Below, in pieces: positions 53,414 to 62,294 of a stretch of 64,000 nt of DNA. The notes below the pieces were generated by a model. It did not search any database and was not told the origin of the DNA. It saw only the letters and a program-made list of their open reading frames with translations. The stretch covers positions 1 to 64,000 of the forward strand of contig CAVONV010000003.1 of NCBI GenBank assembly GCA_963697355.1. Direction: 5' to 3'. The translations under genes and the position numbers were made by a program. Every line of letters begins with the position of its first letter. Position 1 is the first letter of the stretch. The DNA is from CAVONV01 sp963697355 (GTDB lineage: Bacteria; Acidobacteriota; Vicinamibacteria; Marinacidobacterales; DATDRI01).

Positions 53414-56116
53414 CTATCTGAACTTGTCGATGATCTTTTGATATCGCGGATGGTTGCGAAGCGGGTCCCATCGTGGATCCATCTCGATATCTTTCACCGA
53501 GTAACCGGTCGGCTTCGATAGCAGCTCCTCGATCCAATCTAGAGCTGTATCATGGTCCCCCACCATCGTGTGAATCAGGGCGCAGTCCGTGATTCGGTGT
53601 CTCACAATGAGAGCGTCACGAGAAAGTGGAAGGACATCGACGCTCCGTTCCCACGCCCGTACGGCCTCAGTCTTTTTCCCAAGGCCTGCGTAGGTGATGC
53701 CGAGTGCCGCGTGGAGCCGAAAGTCGTTTGGTTGCTCTCGGAGCTCGTTTTCTAGGAAGACCCGGGCCTTTTCATATGCATCGGCAGCCTGCTCCGGCCG
53801 GCTCATCAGATCATAGAGCTGAGCCTCCCAGAGACTTTTTGGTCGAATATGCGTTTGACTTCGATAGACCCCTTCAGATCTTGGTGAGAGCCGGCCCAAA
53901 GCTTCCCGATATCGTCTCTCATACAAATCCAGTTGAAAGACATTCCAAGAATCGGCGAAATTGGGTGCGCTATTTAGCACCGCCCGAGCTACCTCGAGAT
54001 CCCCCTTCCAACTCAAAACACCACTCGCCTTGAATTGATACGCGGCAACCTGATTGGGGGAGAGGATGATGGATCGATCGAAGTAGCGGTCCGCTTCCGC
54101 GTAGTTCCGAAGGATCAAGTGGGTTAGGCCAATGTTCATTGCGTACCGGGCGTTCTGCGGATCGAGCTCGAAGGCCCTCTCGAGACTGGCCAGGCATTCC
54201 GCGAGATACCCCTGCCGGCGTTGGACGTATCCTCTCCCTTCGAAAACCCTCGAGTTGTTGGGAAGGCCCTCGGCCGCGATCGAGAATTCTTTGACGGCCT
54301 GGTCGTAGTCCCGGTCAATCCAAAAGTAGTAGTATCCTAGCGCGAGATGTGTTTCGGGGAGATCCGGCTCGAGCTTCTGCGCCTTGTCCACCGCCGTCTT
54401 TGCTCTATCCTGCCTAGCCTTCCGCTCCTCAGCGGCGGGGTCGAATCCGTTGAAATAGAACCAGGAATGGGCTATGGACAACTCGGTATGGGCTTTGGTG
54501 AATTCCGGATCGAGCTCCACGGCTCGCTCGAACATCTCTATGGCGAATCGTAGTACGGCTTCTTGCTCTCGATCGGGGCCCCACCGGGCGTCCAAGCCGC
54601 GCAGATAAACCTGGTAAGCTTCCAGGTTATCGGTCGGCATCGATTCCAATGCGGTCTCTTCACGGGCCGCGAGCCTCACATCCAGTTGCTGAATCACCTG
54701 CCGTGCGATATCCGACTGGGCTTGGAAGATGTCGTCGAGATCCTGGTCATAGCTCTTCGACCAGACGTGGGTATCGTCGGTAACACGGATGAGTCGTGGG
54801 GTCACGCGCACCCGGCCCGCCGCTTCCGCAATCTTCTGCCAGCGGACCGAGCCGCGAAGAAGGTAGTCGACACCGAGCTCCCCTCCGATCTCCTTCGTGC
54901 TCTTGTCGGAGCCCGCGAACTGTCGTGAGCTGTTCTGGGATATCACGCGTAGACCGCTCACCACCGCGAGGCGGCTCGTGATTTCTTCGGTCACACCGGC
55001 GGCAAAGTAGGCGTCCTCGGCAGGGCCCAGGTTCTCGAAAGGTAGAACCGCGATCTTCTTCCGGCTAGCACCCGTATTCTCTTTCTCAGACGGACCCTGC
55101 TCGCGAGTAAGTAGAAAATAGACAGCGCCGATAGCTACGACCGCTAAGGCGGCAAGCGTTGCCAACACCAAAGCTCGCCTACTTCTTGGTTGAGAGCCAG
55201 ACGCGGTTGCACCCGAAGACGGCGGCTCGGCGATGGCACTCGTCGACCCGGACTCGAGGTGGCGTCTTGCTGCTCTCAGATCGAGAATCAAGTCTCTCGT
55301 CGTCTGGTACCGGTCTTCAGGAGCCTTGGCAAGGCATCTATCCAGGATATGTTGGATCTGAAAAGCCGCTTCTCCGGAAACATGGGAGTCCAAAGGAGGT
55401 ACCCTGGGAGCGGGCTCTTTCAGGATGGCGTTCAGCGTCTCGATGCCGCTCGCACCCCGAAAAGGAGCCCGGCCATTGAGCATTTCGAACAAGACGATAC
55501 CGAAGGCGAAAATATCGCTTCGCGCATCAACCCTCTCTCCACGGGCTTGCTCCGGCGACATATAGGAAACCGTTCCCATGACTTTGCCGGGGTCGGTTTT
55601 CCCCTTGAGAGCTGTTTGGGCTTGGCTGTCCTCTACGCCAAGCGGCTCGATCAGTTTGACCAAGCCGAAATCGATGATCTTCGCGTGGCCGTCCTCCGTG
55701 ACCATGACGTTCGCCGGCTTGACGTCCCGGTGGACGATGCCCTGGCCGTGGGCACGGTTCAGGCCTTCTGCGATCTCCGTGGCCAACTCCAAGGATCGGT
55801 TGACCGGGAGTCTCCCTTTCTGCATGAGGTCCCGGAGCTGCTCTCCTCGGATGAGCTCCATGGCAATGAACGTGGCGCCATCGGCCTCGTCGATTTCGTG
55901 AACGACACCAATATGGGGATGCTCGAGCTTCGCAGCGGCCTTGGCCTCTTGGATGAAACGTCGCTTTCTCTCGGCGTCTTCTACGAGCTCGGGCGGTAGT
56001 ACTTTGAGGGCGACTTCTCGATCGAGCTTCAAATCGAGGGCGCGGTAGACGATCCCCATGCCCCCTCGACTGATCTCCTGGAGAATCTTGTAATGAGAGA
56101 GTCTGCGCTCGGTCAT
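53414..56116 (-). CDS. Ser/Thr protein kinase with TolB-like and TPR domains
   Basis: A 900-aa protein from ATG 56116. Kinase domain about 8-280: ISRGGMGIVYRA, VALKVLPPE, GIVHRDVKPANVMV, KIIDFGLVKL, MGTVSYMSPEQARGERVDAR. One membrane segment (about 315-336, ALVLATLAALAVVAIGAVYFLL). Extracytoplasmic part: a TolB N-terminal-like domain (KIAVLPFENLGPAEDAYFAAG, YLLRGSVRW) and then about eight TPR repeats to the end (FERAVELDPEFTKAHTELSI, SLERAFELDPQNARYAMNIG). A sensor kinase typical of Acidobacteriota. It precedes an ADOP permease gene, which it might control, though phosphorylation targets cannot be read from sequence. Confidence 0.9.
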   Translation of the reverse strand: MTERRLSHYKILQEISRGGMGIVYRALDLKLDREVALKVLPPELVEDAERKRRFIQEAKAAAKLEHPHIGVVHEIDEADGATFIAMELIRGEQLRDLMQKGRLPVNRSLELATEIAEGLNRAHGQGIVHRDVKPANVMVTEDGHAKIIDFGLVKLIEPLGVEDSQAQTALKGKTDPGKVMGTVSYMSPEQARGERVDARSDIFAFGIVLFEMLNGRAPFRGASGIETLNAILKEPAPRVPPLDSHVSGEAAFQIQHILDRCLAKAPEDRYQTTRDLILDLRAARRHLESGSTSAIAEPPSSGATASGSQPRSRRALVLATLAALAVVAIGAVYFLLTREQGPSEKENTGASRKKIAVLPFENLGPAEDAYFAAGVTEEITSRLAVVSGLRVISQNSSRQFAGSDKSTKEIGGELGVDYLLRGSVRWQKIAEAAGRVRVTPRLIRVTDDTHVWSKSYDQDLDDIFQAQSDIARQVIQQLDVRLAAREETALESMPTDNLEAYQVYLRGLDARWGPDREQEAVLRFAIEMFERAVELDPEFTKAHTELSIAHSWFYFNGFDPAAEERKARQDRAKTAVDKAQKLEPDLPETHLALGYYYFWIDRDYDQAVKEFSIAAEGLPNNSRVFEGRGYVQRRQGYLAECLASLERAFELDPQNARYAMNIGLTHLILRNYAEADRYFDRSIILSPNQVAAYQFKASGVLSWKGDLEVARAVLNSAPNFADSWNVFQLDLYERRYREALGRLSPRSEGVYRSQTHIRPKSLWEAQLYDLMSRPEQAADAYEKARVFLENELREQPNDFRLHAALGITYAGLGKKTEAVRAWERSVDVLPLSRDALIVRHRITDCALIHTMVGDHDTALDWIEELLSKPTGYSVKDIEMDPRWDPLRNHPRYQKIIDKFR

Positions 56117-56402
56117 TGCTACTTCTTTTTCCGATGAGGGTAATTCCTTTGCAGGGCCAAGTCAAAAGAGCAAGCTACCGGCGATATCGCGCCGGCTCGT
56201 ACCGCAAACAGTGGACTCATCGTCGGAGTACATGGAGGATTTGTTGTTGATTCCTTGGGGTCAGGCTGTCGCTCGTCATTATTCGTCCGCACCGCGACCC
56301 GGACGGCGGAACACCCTGTCCTGTTCGGGCGGCAACGGGAATGCAGTCGTTACCCGGCGTTCGCTCATGAACGAGTCAATCTGCGAGCGGTTTCATAAAT
56401 GG
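56117..56402. other. Intergenic region, no gene seen
   Basis: About 285 bases upstream of a kinase (minus) and a TA module (plus). No recognisable coding content. A drop in G+C begins near 56395. Confidence 0.4.
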
Positions 56403-56434
56403 TTGTCAATTATATGAAAATATCATACCATATA
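56403..56434 (+). promoter_or_regulatory. Promoter and operator of the RelE-type TA module
   Basis: TTGTCA (56403-56408), 17-base spacer, TACCAT (56426-56431). TATATG (56411-56416) and CATATA (56429-56434) form an inverted repeat overlapping the promoter, a likely autoregulatory site. GAGGGTGACAAC precedes the ATG. Confidence 0.5.
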
Positions 56435-56450
56435 TGAAGAGGGTGACAAC

Positions 56451-56678
56451 ATGGTCAGAAAAACAGTAGCCTTTGATGAGGAACTCGTCCGGGATCTTAA
56501 TATTCTTGCGCGAAAAGAACAGCGGGATTTTTCCGGGGCGGCGCGATATGCACTACGAATAGGTCTTCTTGCTATAGCGAATCCAGAGCTGACGGTTGAG
56601 GAGATCAAGAACATTCTCGAAGCCAAAGTCGACTATGAAATGGGGAATGTGTCGGCATTGAATCTGAAAGACTTCTAG
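56451..56678 (+). CDS. CopG/RHH-type antitoxin
   Basis: A 75-aa protein. VRKTVAFDEELVRDLNILAR with a following RDFSGAARYALRIGLL helix fits a ribbon-helix-helix DNA-binding domain; the remainder (ELTVEEIKNILEAKVDYEMG) would wrap the toxin. Its stop codon is immediately followed by the toxin ATG. The whole pair is more A+T-rich than its neighbours, which suggests acquisition from elsewhere. Confidence 0.8.
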   Translation: MVRKTVAFDEELVRDLNILARKEQRDFSGAARYALRIGLLAIANPELTVEEIKNILEAKVDYEMGNVSALNLKDF

Positions 56679-56936
56679 ATGAAGCTCGTAGAAACCTCAA
56701 CATTCAAAAAACTGAGGAAAAGAATTGTATCGGCTCATGAGAAAGCCGCATTGAAGAAAGCAGTCGCTACGATAATGGACGCTCCTCAAGAGGGAAAGCT
56801 CCTCAAAGGAGAATTTCGAGACTTAAGATCTTTCAGGTATTCCGTGAAGGGTCAAAGCAGAAGGCTTATTTACAGAACTGACAAAACCACTGTCTTTCTA
56901 TTTTCTTTTGGTCCAAGAGAAGGAATCTACAAATAG
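56679..56936 (+). CDS. RelE/ParE-superfamily toxin
   Basis: An 85-aa protein. STFKKLRKRIVSAHEKAALKKAVATI, then LLKGEFRDLRSFRYSVKGQSRRLIYR and TVFLFSFGPREGIYK match the RelE/ParE fold (two helices followed by a beta sheet with basic residues). RelE-type toxins cleave mRNA at the ribosome, ParE-type ones target gyrase; the basic Arg-Arg-Leu-Ile-Tyr-Arg strand favours RelE-like. Start directly abuts the antitoxin stop. Confidence 0.8.
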   Translation: MKLVETSTFKKLRKRIVSAHEKAALKKAVATIMDAPQEGKLLKGEFRDLRSFRYSVKGQSRRLIYRTDKTTVFLFSFGPREGIYK

Positions 56937-57009
56937 AGCTGTGGCATTTCATCGTGGTCCGCGTGAACCTGGTACGGTTGCCGAACCTTAGGATAGGGCG
57001 CCTTTCGGA

Positions 57010-59748
57010 CTACTCCGCACGGAGAGCATTCACGGGATTGATACGGCTCGCTCGATGGGCGGCGACATAGGCGGCGACGGCGGCAACTGTCAACAAGATG
57101 AGCGGCGAAGCGACGAAGGTCCACGGGTCAAGCGCGCCGATCCCGAAGAGCAGGCCGCTCAAAGCTCGAGAGAAAAAGGTGGCAAGTACGAGCCCAGCGG
57201 CACTGCCCACGGCCACGAGCGTCATTCCCGATCGCATCAAGAGCAACGTCATGGTGGTTGCATTGGCCCCGAGAGACATACGGATCCCCACTTCCCTCGT
57301 CCTTTGGGAAACGGCGTAGCTGACCATGCCGTAGAGCCCCACGCTCGCCAGCAGGACGGCAAGGACGGCAAAAGCCGAAAGGAGCAGTGCCGACAAGCGA
57401 AATGGAAGCAAGACGAAACCCAGGTGCTGCTCCATAGTTTTGTGGTCCCACAAGATGAGATCGGGATCGAGCTCGCGGGCGACGGCCACCATCTCGAGGG
57501 CGGTCCGCTCGGGAGCGACGTCGGTTCGAGCGATGATCTCCATGGAAGCAGAGTAATTCTGGCTGTAGGGAAGATAAATGAAGGATCGTGGAGACTCACT
57601 CAGGTCGCGGATCTTGGCGTCCCGCGCTATACCCACGACCAGCAGCTCTTCATCGTCTCCTCGTAAAGTCAGGCCAATGGGATCTTTGTCCGGCCAAAAC
57701 CTCTCCGCCATCGCCGCGTTCACAATGGCAACCTGTTGAATGTCCGCTCGATCGGAAGGATCGAAGTTCCGTCCTCGAAGGATGGGAATACCCGCCGCAT
57801 CGAAGAAACCCGGATCGACGATGGCCTTTTCGACGACAAAAGACTCCCGTCCCTCCGGCGGCTCGACGCCGTCGACTTGAACTTCCATCGTCCACCGACT
57901 GATGTTCAGGTGCATGTTTTGGGTGATTCCCACGCTCTCGACTCCAGGTATTTGCGCGATGCGATCGATCATCCGCTTCATGAAGAGTCGGCCTTCGTCG
58001 CGGGAGTACTTCTCGGTGGACATGGCAACCGAGATCATTGCGGCCGGCTCGCTTCCAAAACCGGGATCGATCGACTGCGCATTCTGAAGACTTCGCAGAA
58101 AAAGTCCCGCACAGATCAGCAACACCAAGCAAACCGCGACTTGAGCGGCCACGAGACCGTTCCGCAAACTCAACCGCCGCCTCGAGGACCCGCTTCCGGC
58201 GCTTTCGTCCTTGAGGGTGGGCGCTATGTCCATGTGCGTACTCTGAACGGCAGGGATGAGCCCGAGAAAAAGTCCCGCGACCACCGAGGCGACGAAACCG
58301 AAAGCAAGCACCGTCGCGTCGATGCTGAGGTCGAGTTGAACGGGTATTGAAGGAAGTTCCGCGGAGCTCAGGACGACCAGGAGTCCTTTGGCCACCGCAA
58401 TACCGGCTGTACCCCCAAGTAGGGACATGAGGGTCGTCTCCGCAAGGATCTGTCCGACCAAAGCTCGGCGTTTCGCGCCCATGGCCAATCGAATGGCGAT
58501 CTCCTTTCGTCGATCGAGGCTTCGTGCAAGGAGAAAACCGGCAAGGTTGGTGCAGGCAATGAGGAGGACAAGCCCTACCACCGTGGAGAGAAGCCATGCC
58601 GCGGCCCGAATGAATCGGTCCACGGGAGGATGGACGATGATATCCGCCAGCCGAACGAGCAGAAATCCACTTTCGTCGCTCCAGTCAAAATCCTTGCGAA
58701 ATTGCTCGGCCACCCGTTCCACCGCTGCTTCAGCCTGTGCCATGGTGACCCCCTGGTCGAGACGGCCTATGGCGAAGAACCGGTGGCTGTGGCGTGTCTC
58801 CAGGATGACGCGCGTATCAGGATTGAGCTCGTCGTACATCATGACGGAAGCGTAAAAATCCGGCATGATCCCACGCAGGCTTCCGTGATAGTCCTCGGGC
58901 ACTACGCCGACGACGGTATAGGGACGGCCGTTCACACGGAGGTCGCGGCCGACAATGTCAGGATCACCGCCAAAGGCGCGTCGCCAATACCCGTGCGAGA
59001 GCATTAATACCGGATGAGCACCCGGAGCAACGTCGTCCGCATTCGTCAGCGTCCGACCGAGTGCAGCCTGAACACCAAGAAGTTGGAAGTAATTCCCACT
59101 GACGAGCTCACCCAGAAGCGCCTCGATGGTGCCGTCACGATCGACTTGGCAGACGGTTGTTTCGATCGCGGCCATGCCCGAAAAAGCGTCTCGTGTTCCA
59201 TCTCGCAAATCTTCGAAATCCGGGTAGGCAAACTGTTGGTAGGGATAGCGTGGAGAGTCCTCATAGATTCTGACGAGCTCCTCCGGCTTTTCCAGTGGCG
59301 GTTTTCGCAGAATCACAGCGTTGACGAGACCGAAAATCGCGATATTGGCCCCGATGCCCAGTGCGAGAGAGGCCACGGCCGTCACGGTAAAACCCGGACT
59401 CTTCATCAGGCGGCGCGCGGCATAACGGACGCTCCGAAGCATCCCGAAAACGAACGCATCTCCAGAACCAGGTGTGGGCTCGGCTCGTGCCGGCCTCCTC
59501 TTGTTCCTGGCAATCAGCGTCGCGGCAGTGCGCTCGTCGCCAAAGGTTCTCAGCATTTCTTCTGCGGATTTGCCGACCGCCAAACCGTCCTCGAAATGAG
59601 AGATCAGCTCTCGCGCGACGTCGAACTGAGCGTCTCCGCTCAGACGACTCTCTTCGAGAATCGCAACGATGCGATCCTGCACGTCATGGGGAAGTTCAGA
59701 TTGGGCGACAAGCTTGAAAGCTTCGTCGTTCTTGTCGTTTGCATTCAT
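57010..59748 (-). CDS. ADOP-family permease 3 with N-terminal prefix domain
   Basis: A 912-aa protein; ATG 59748 lies five bases after the PadR stop. Residues 1-90 (LVAQSELPHDVQDRIVAILEE, ISHFEDGLAVGKSAEEMLRTFGDERTAATLIA) form the helical permease prefix domain found in PadR-linked ADOP proteins. Then the usual duplicated MacB/FtsX layout: GFTVTAVASLALGIGANIAIFGLV, LVLLIACTNLAGFLLARSLDRRKEIAIRLAMGAKRR, a second half from LVAAQVAVCLVLLICAGLFL, and final AAHRASRINPVNALRAE. The TA pair lies downstream on the other strand. Probably repressed by PadR and induced by a membrane-active compound, as known for some PadR-permease pairs. Confidence 0.92.
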   Translation of the reverse strand: MNANDKNDEAFKLVAQSELPHDVQDRIVAILEESRLSGDAQFDVARELISHFEDGLAVGKSAEEMLRTFGDERTAATLIARNKRRPARAEPTPGSGDAFVFGMLRSVRYAARRLMKSPGFTVTAVASLALGIGANIAIFGLVNAVILRKPPLEKPEELVRIYEDSPRYPYQQFAYPDFEDLRDGTRDAFSGMAAIETTVCQVDRDGTIEALLGELVSGNYFQLLGVQAALGRTLTNADDVAPGAHPVLMLSHGYWRRAFGGDPDIVGRDLRVNGRPYTVVGVVPEDYHGSLRGIMPDFYASVMMYDELNPDTRVILETRHSHRFFAIGRLDQGVTMAQAEAAVERVAEQFRKDFDWSDESGFLLVRLADIIVHPPVDRFIRAAAWLLSTVVGLVLLIACTNLAGFLLARSLDRRKEIAIRLAMGAKRRALVGQILAETTLMSLLGGTAGIAVAKGLLVVLSSAELPSIPVQLDLSIDATVLAFGFVASVVAGLFLGLIPAVQSTHMDIAPTLKDESAGSGSSRRRLSLRNGLVAAQVAVCLVLLICAGLFLRSLQNAQSIDPGFGSEPAAMISVAMSTEKYSRDEGRLFMKRMIDRIAQIPGVESVGITQNMHLNISRWTMEVQVDGVEPPEGRESFVVEKAIVDPGFFDAAGIPILRGRNFDPSDRADIQQVAIVNAAMAERFWPDKDPIGLTLRGDDEELLVVGIARDAKIRDLSESPRSFIYLPYSQNYSASMEIIARTDVAPERTALEMVAVARELDPDLILWDHKTMEQHLGFVLLPFRLSALLLSAFAVLAVLLASVGLYGMVSYAVSQRTREVGIRMSLGANATTMTLLLMRSGMTLVAVGSAAGLVLATFFSRALSGLLFGIGALDPWTFVASPLILLTVAAVAAYVAAHRASRINPVNALRAE

Positions 59749-59753
59749 AGAAT

Positions 59754-60101
59754 TCACTTTCCCGTCGAGCCCGAACCCAAGAGCCCGAGACCTTTCATCG
59801 CCGTGACCAAATCGCGCCACTGCTTCCGATCAGCATGCAGTCGAGCGACGCCTTTTTTCGTAAGGGAGTAGTATTTTCTTTGTCGACCCGATTCCGATTC
59901 CTGCCAGTCGCCGCGGATGAGATCCTTGGATTCCATGTTGTAAAGAAGTGGGTACAGGGTCGATTGCCCCATGGCCAGGACGCCGTCGGTCCTTTCCGAG
60001 AGGGCTTCAATCAGCTCATAGCCGTACATGGGACGTTTTTCGAGGAGCTGCAGGACGGCCACCGGTCCCGCTCCTCGCATCAGCTCACGCTCAATTCGCA
60101 T
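59754..60101 (-). CDS. PadR-family transcriptional regulator
   Basis: A 115-aa winged-helix protein: MRGAGPVAVLQLLEKRPMYG, YELIEALSERTDGVLAMGQS, TLYPLLYNMESKDLIRGDWQ, GRQRKYYSLTKKG, the signature of short PadR regulators, with a brief C-terminal dimerisation helix. It is cotranscribed with the ADOP gene five bases downstream. A palindrome 28 bases before its start is the likely operator, so it would control itself and the permease. Confidence 0.9.
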   Translation of the reverse strand: MRIERELMRGAGPVAVLQLLEKRPMYGYELIEALSERTDGVLAMGQSTLYPLLYNMESKDLIRGDWQESESGRQRKYYSLTKKGVARLHADRKQWRDLVTAMKGLGLLGSGSTGK

Positions 60102-60128
60102 AACCTATTCCTTCGCTACCGACTCACA

Positions 60129-60147
60129 TACTATGTGATACATAGTA
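60129..60147. promoter_or_regulatory. Candidate PadR operator
   Basis: TACTATG, five-base spacer TGATA, CATAGTA: a perfect 7-base-arm inverted repeat, containing ATGT and ACAT half-sites as in PadR operators. On the minus strand TACTAT within it could serve as the -10 of the padR promoter. Confidence 0.6.
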
Positions 60148-60409
60148 CGGGACGGTGGTCACGCCCAAAAAGTTCCATTTGATCTTGGGAAATAGCGGCT
60201 GTGATCCGCGAAAAGTACGTACAGACTGATATTTACTGGAATTTTGAACTTCTAGACTTCATGCTCCAGCCATGAACACTCTACTTCTATTCGCAGCGCC
60301 ACGCATCCTCCACGCTCCGGAATTACATGGTCAAAAGGCGCCCGCCCAGCGATTCCCAAGCCTGGAGAAGCTTCCTAAAGAAACAGACCAAGACCTTGTG
60401 GATTGTGAT
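60148..60409. other. Intergenic region, no gene seen
   Basis: About 260 bases upstream of padR and downstream of the pseudouridine synthase gene. No confident gene or repeat was found. Confidence 0.4.
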
Positions 60410-61357
60410 TCACGGCGCCTCCAGTGGACGGCTTTGGTCCTTTTGTGCTTGAAACAACCTCAACAGCTTTCGGGGTACGGGGGTCTCAAAGCGAAGATGT
60501 TCCTTGGTGATCGGATGTGTCAAGGCAAGGACCAAAGCATGAAGAGCGATACGGCCGATGGGGTTGACCGTCGAACCGTATTTCTTGTCACCTACAATGC
60601 TGTGGCCCAACTCTTTCATGTGCACGCGCACCTGGTGTTTTCGTCCGGTTTCCAGGTTCACTTTCAACAAAGAGTACTTCTTGTTGCTCTTGATGGTTTG
60701 ATAATGTGTGACCGCCTTTCGTCCGTAGTCGGGATTTTGACTCGAATAGACGATCAAGGCTTTGCTTTCCTTCAAGTATGAAGTGATGATGCCTTCCGGT
60801 TCCTTCACCTCTCCTTCAACGACCGCGACATAGGTTCGTTCCGTGACGGTCGTATGCCAGGTATCCTGCAATACCCTTTTGATTCTTTCGCCTTTGGCGA
60901 AAATCATCAATCCGGAGGTATCTCTGTCGAGACGATGCACAACGAAGACCTTGTTCTTCGGGTTCTGCTTTTTGACGTGACGGCTCAGAAAGCCATAGGC
61001 CGTCTCCACTCGTTCCTTTTTGGTCGCAATAGAAAGCACGCCGGCGTGCTTGTCTATGACGATGAGGTCGCTGTCCTCAAAGACAATGCTGATGCCACGG
61101 TATTGTTTTTCTTCGGGGAACTTGCTCCATCGTACTTCGACTTTTTGTTGGGACTTCAAGGGGTGGTTGTGCAAAGTGACCGTTTGACCATCGACGAGAA
61201 CTTGTCTGTCCCTGAGGAGGGTCTTGATGTTGTTTCGGCTTTTGTGGGGTATCGCTGACCGTAAGAACTTCAGTAGCTCGGTGCTTTCAGTGACTGTGAG
61301 CTGAGTTGGTGGTTTTCTAGAAACCCTACCAGGTTGCTGATCGAGCTTGCCTTTCAT
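60410..61357 (-). CDS. RluA-family pseudouridine synthase
   Basis: A 315-aa protein: S4-like N-terminal RNA-binding region (about 20-80; LLKFLRSAIPHKSRNNIKTLLRDRQVLVDG), then the synthase domain with VVHRLDRDTSGLMIFAK (catalytic Asp in HRLDRDTSG), RTYVAVVEGEV, LLKVNLETGRKHQVRVHM and LGHSIVGDKKYG. It modifies uridine in rRNA or tRNA; the exact site is unknown. Lys-rich and less G+C-rich than flanking genes, closer in style to Bacteroidota proteins, which hints at transfer. Confidence 0.88.
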   Translation of the reverse strand: MKGKLDQQPGRVSRKPPTQLTVTESTELLKFLRSAIPHKSRNNIKTLLRDRQVLVDGQTVTLHNHPLKSQQKVEVRWSKFPEEKQYRGISIVFEDSDLIVIDKHAGVLSIATKKERVETAYGFLSRHVKKQNPKNKVFVVHRLDRDTSGLMIFAKGERIKRVLQDTWHTTVTERTYVAVVEGEVKEPEGIITSYLKESKALIVYSSQNPDYGRKAVTHYQTIKSNKKYSLLKVNLETGRKHQVRVHMKELGHSIVGDKKYGSTVNPIGRIALHALVLALTHPITKEHLRFETPVPRKLLRLFQAQKDQSRPLEAP

Positions 61358-61517
61358 GCGTCTTCACTTTGGAATCATTCGGACACCTACATCGTGGGTA
61401 CAGCAATCCGCTAAGTATAGATCAATGCTTCCTGGGCCATGATCACGTCTGACAGCTTCTGTCCACAGTCAATTCACATCGATAAGGTAACTCAATGCAC
61501 ACATTGCACACTTGTGT

Positions 61518-61529
61518 TACAATCGGCAT
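61518..61529 (+). promoter_or_regulatory. Possible -10 box directly before the second VapB gene
   Basis: TACAAT (61518-61523) lies only six bases before ATG 61530, suggesting a leaderless message, and ACAC-TT-GTGT (about 61508-61517) is a small inverted repeat beside it. The -35 region is weak. Confidence 0.4.
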
Positions 61530-61763
61530 ATGGACACCACGATTCGGAACTTGGATGAGACGATGTACCGCCAGCTAAAGGCGCGCGCAGCTTTGACCGG
61601 AAAGACCATCGGCGAGATGGTCAACGAAGCCATCCGTTGGTATTTGGCAAGGCCCGATGCGGTGCAAAAGCAAGGAAGTTTGCGCTCTTTCAAGCCTGAA
61701 AGCTACCCCGAGGGAAATGAACGTCTCAGCGAGGAAATCGATGCTGTCGTGTATGGCAGTTGA
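61530..61763 (+). CDS. VapB-type antitoxin (Arc/RHH-like)
   Basis: A 77-aa protein from ATG 61530; the longer frame starting at 61512 includes the promoter and is rejected. MDTTIRNLDETMYRQLKARAALTGK and TIGEMVNEAIRWYL fit a ribbon-helix-helix fold of the FitA/VapB kind. The C-terminal tail (FKPESYPEGNERLSEEIDAV) is acidic. The PIN toxin gene follows 10 bases later. Confidence 0.8.
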   Translation: MDTTIRNLDETMYRQLKARAALTGKTIGEMVNEAIRWYLARPDAVQKQGSLRSFKPESYPEGNERLSEEIDAVVYGS

Positions 61764-61773
61764 GCGCTGACCC

Positions 61774-62178
61774 GTGATTGTCGTCGACTCTAGTTTCTTG
61801 ATCGCATACCACAACACTAGCGACATCCATCATTCCGCTGCCGCTCAGACGATGGATAAGTTCCTGGAGGCTACGTGGGGCCAGGGCCTCCTTCTCGAGT
61901 ACGTTTTTCTCGAGGTTGTCACGGTCCTCATGGCTCGCCGCGGACTATCAGTTGCCTCGGCAACGGCAACCTCGTTATTGAGTGCGCGAGAACTCGATCT
62001 CATCCCCTGCTCGGGAAGCTTCTTGGAAACTCTGGAAACGTTTCGCAGTCAAGAAGGAACAAGATTGAGCTTCGCTGATGCGGCAATCTTGAACGTGGCA
62101 CGCCAACAGGCGGATGGACTCGTAGCTACTTTTGATAAGGAGTTTCGAAAGCTCGAAGGCATCAACGTCGTGCCGTGA
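61774..62178 (+). CDS. PIN-domain toxin (VapC-like)
   Basis: A 134-aa PIN-domain protein, GTG start. Acidic residues at expected positions: Asp5 in VVDSSFLIAYH, Glu in LEYVFLEVVTVL, Asp in LSFADAAILNVA and Asp in ATFDKEFRKL. A ribonuclease partner of the preceding antitoxin. Not closely alike to the VapC at 19884, so the two modules are independent. Confidence 0.82.
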   Translation: MIVVDSSFLIAYHNTSDIHHSAAAQTMDKFLEATWGQGLLLEYVFLEVVTVLMARRGLSVASATATSLLSARELDLIPCSGSFLETLETFRSQEGTRLSFADAAILNVARQQADGLVATFDKEFRKLEGINVVP

Positions 62179-62239
62179 TCCAACCGAAGGTCTCACGATC
62201 ACGTCTGGGGGGATTATTGCATTTTCATGCAAATAACTC

Positions 62240-62294
62240 TTGACACGTGTCGTGCCGTCGTTTATTATTTGCATGATGGTGCAATCATGCAAAT
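62240..62294 (+). promoter_or_regulatory. arsRM promoter with 11-bp-arm operator
   Basis: TTGACA (62240-62245), exact 17-base spacer, TATTAT (62263-62268). ATTTGCATGAT (62267-62277), spacer GGTGCA, ATCATGCAAAT (62284-62294) form a perfect 11-base inverted repeat starting inside the -10 box and covering the arsR ATG at 62287. A further half-site, TCATGCAAATAA, lies at about 62225-62236 upstream of the -35. Confidence 0.8.
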
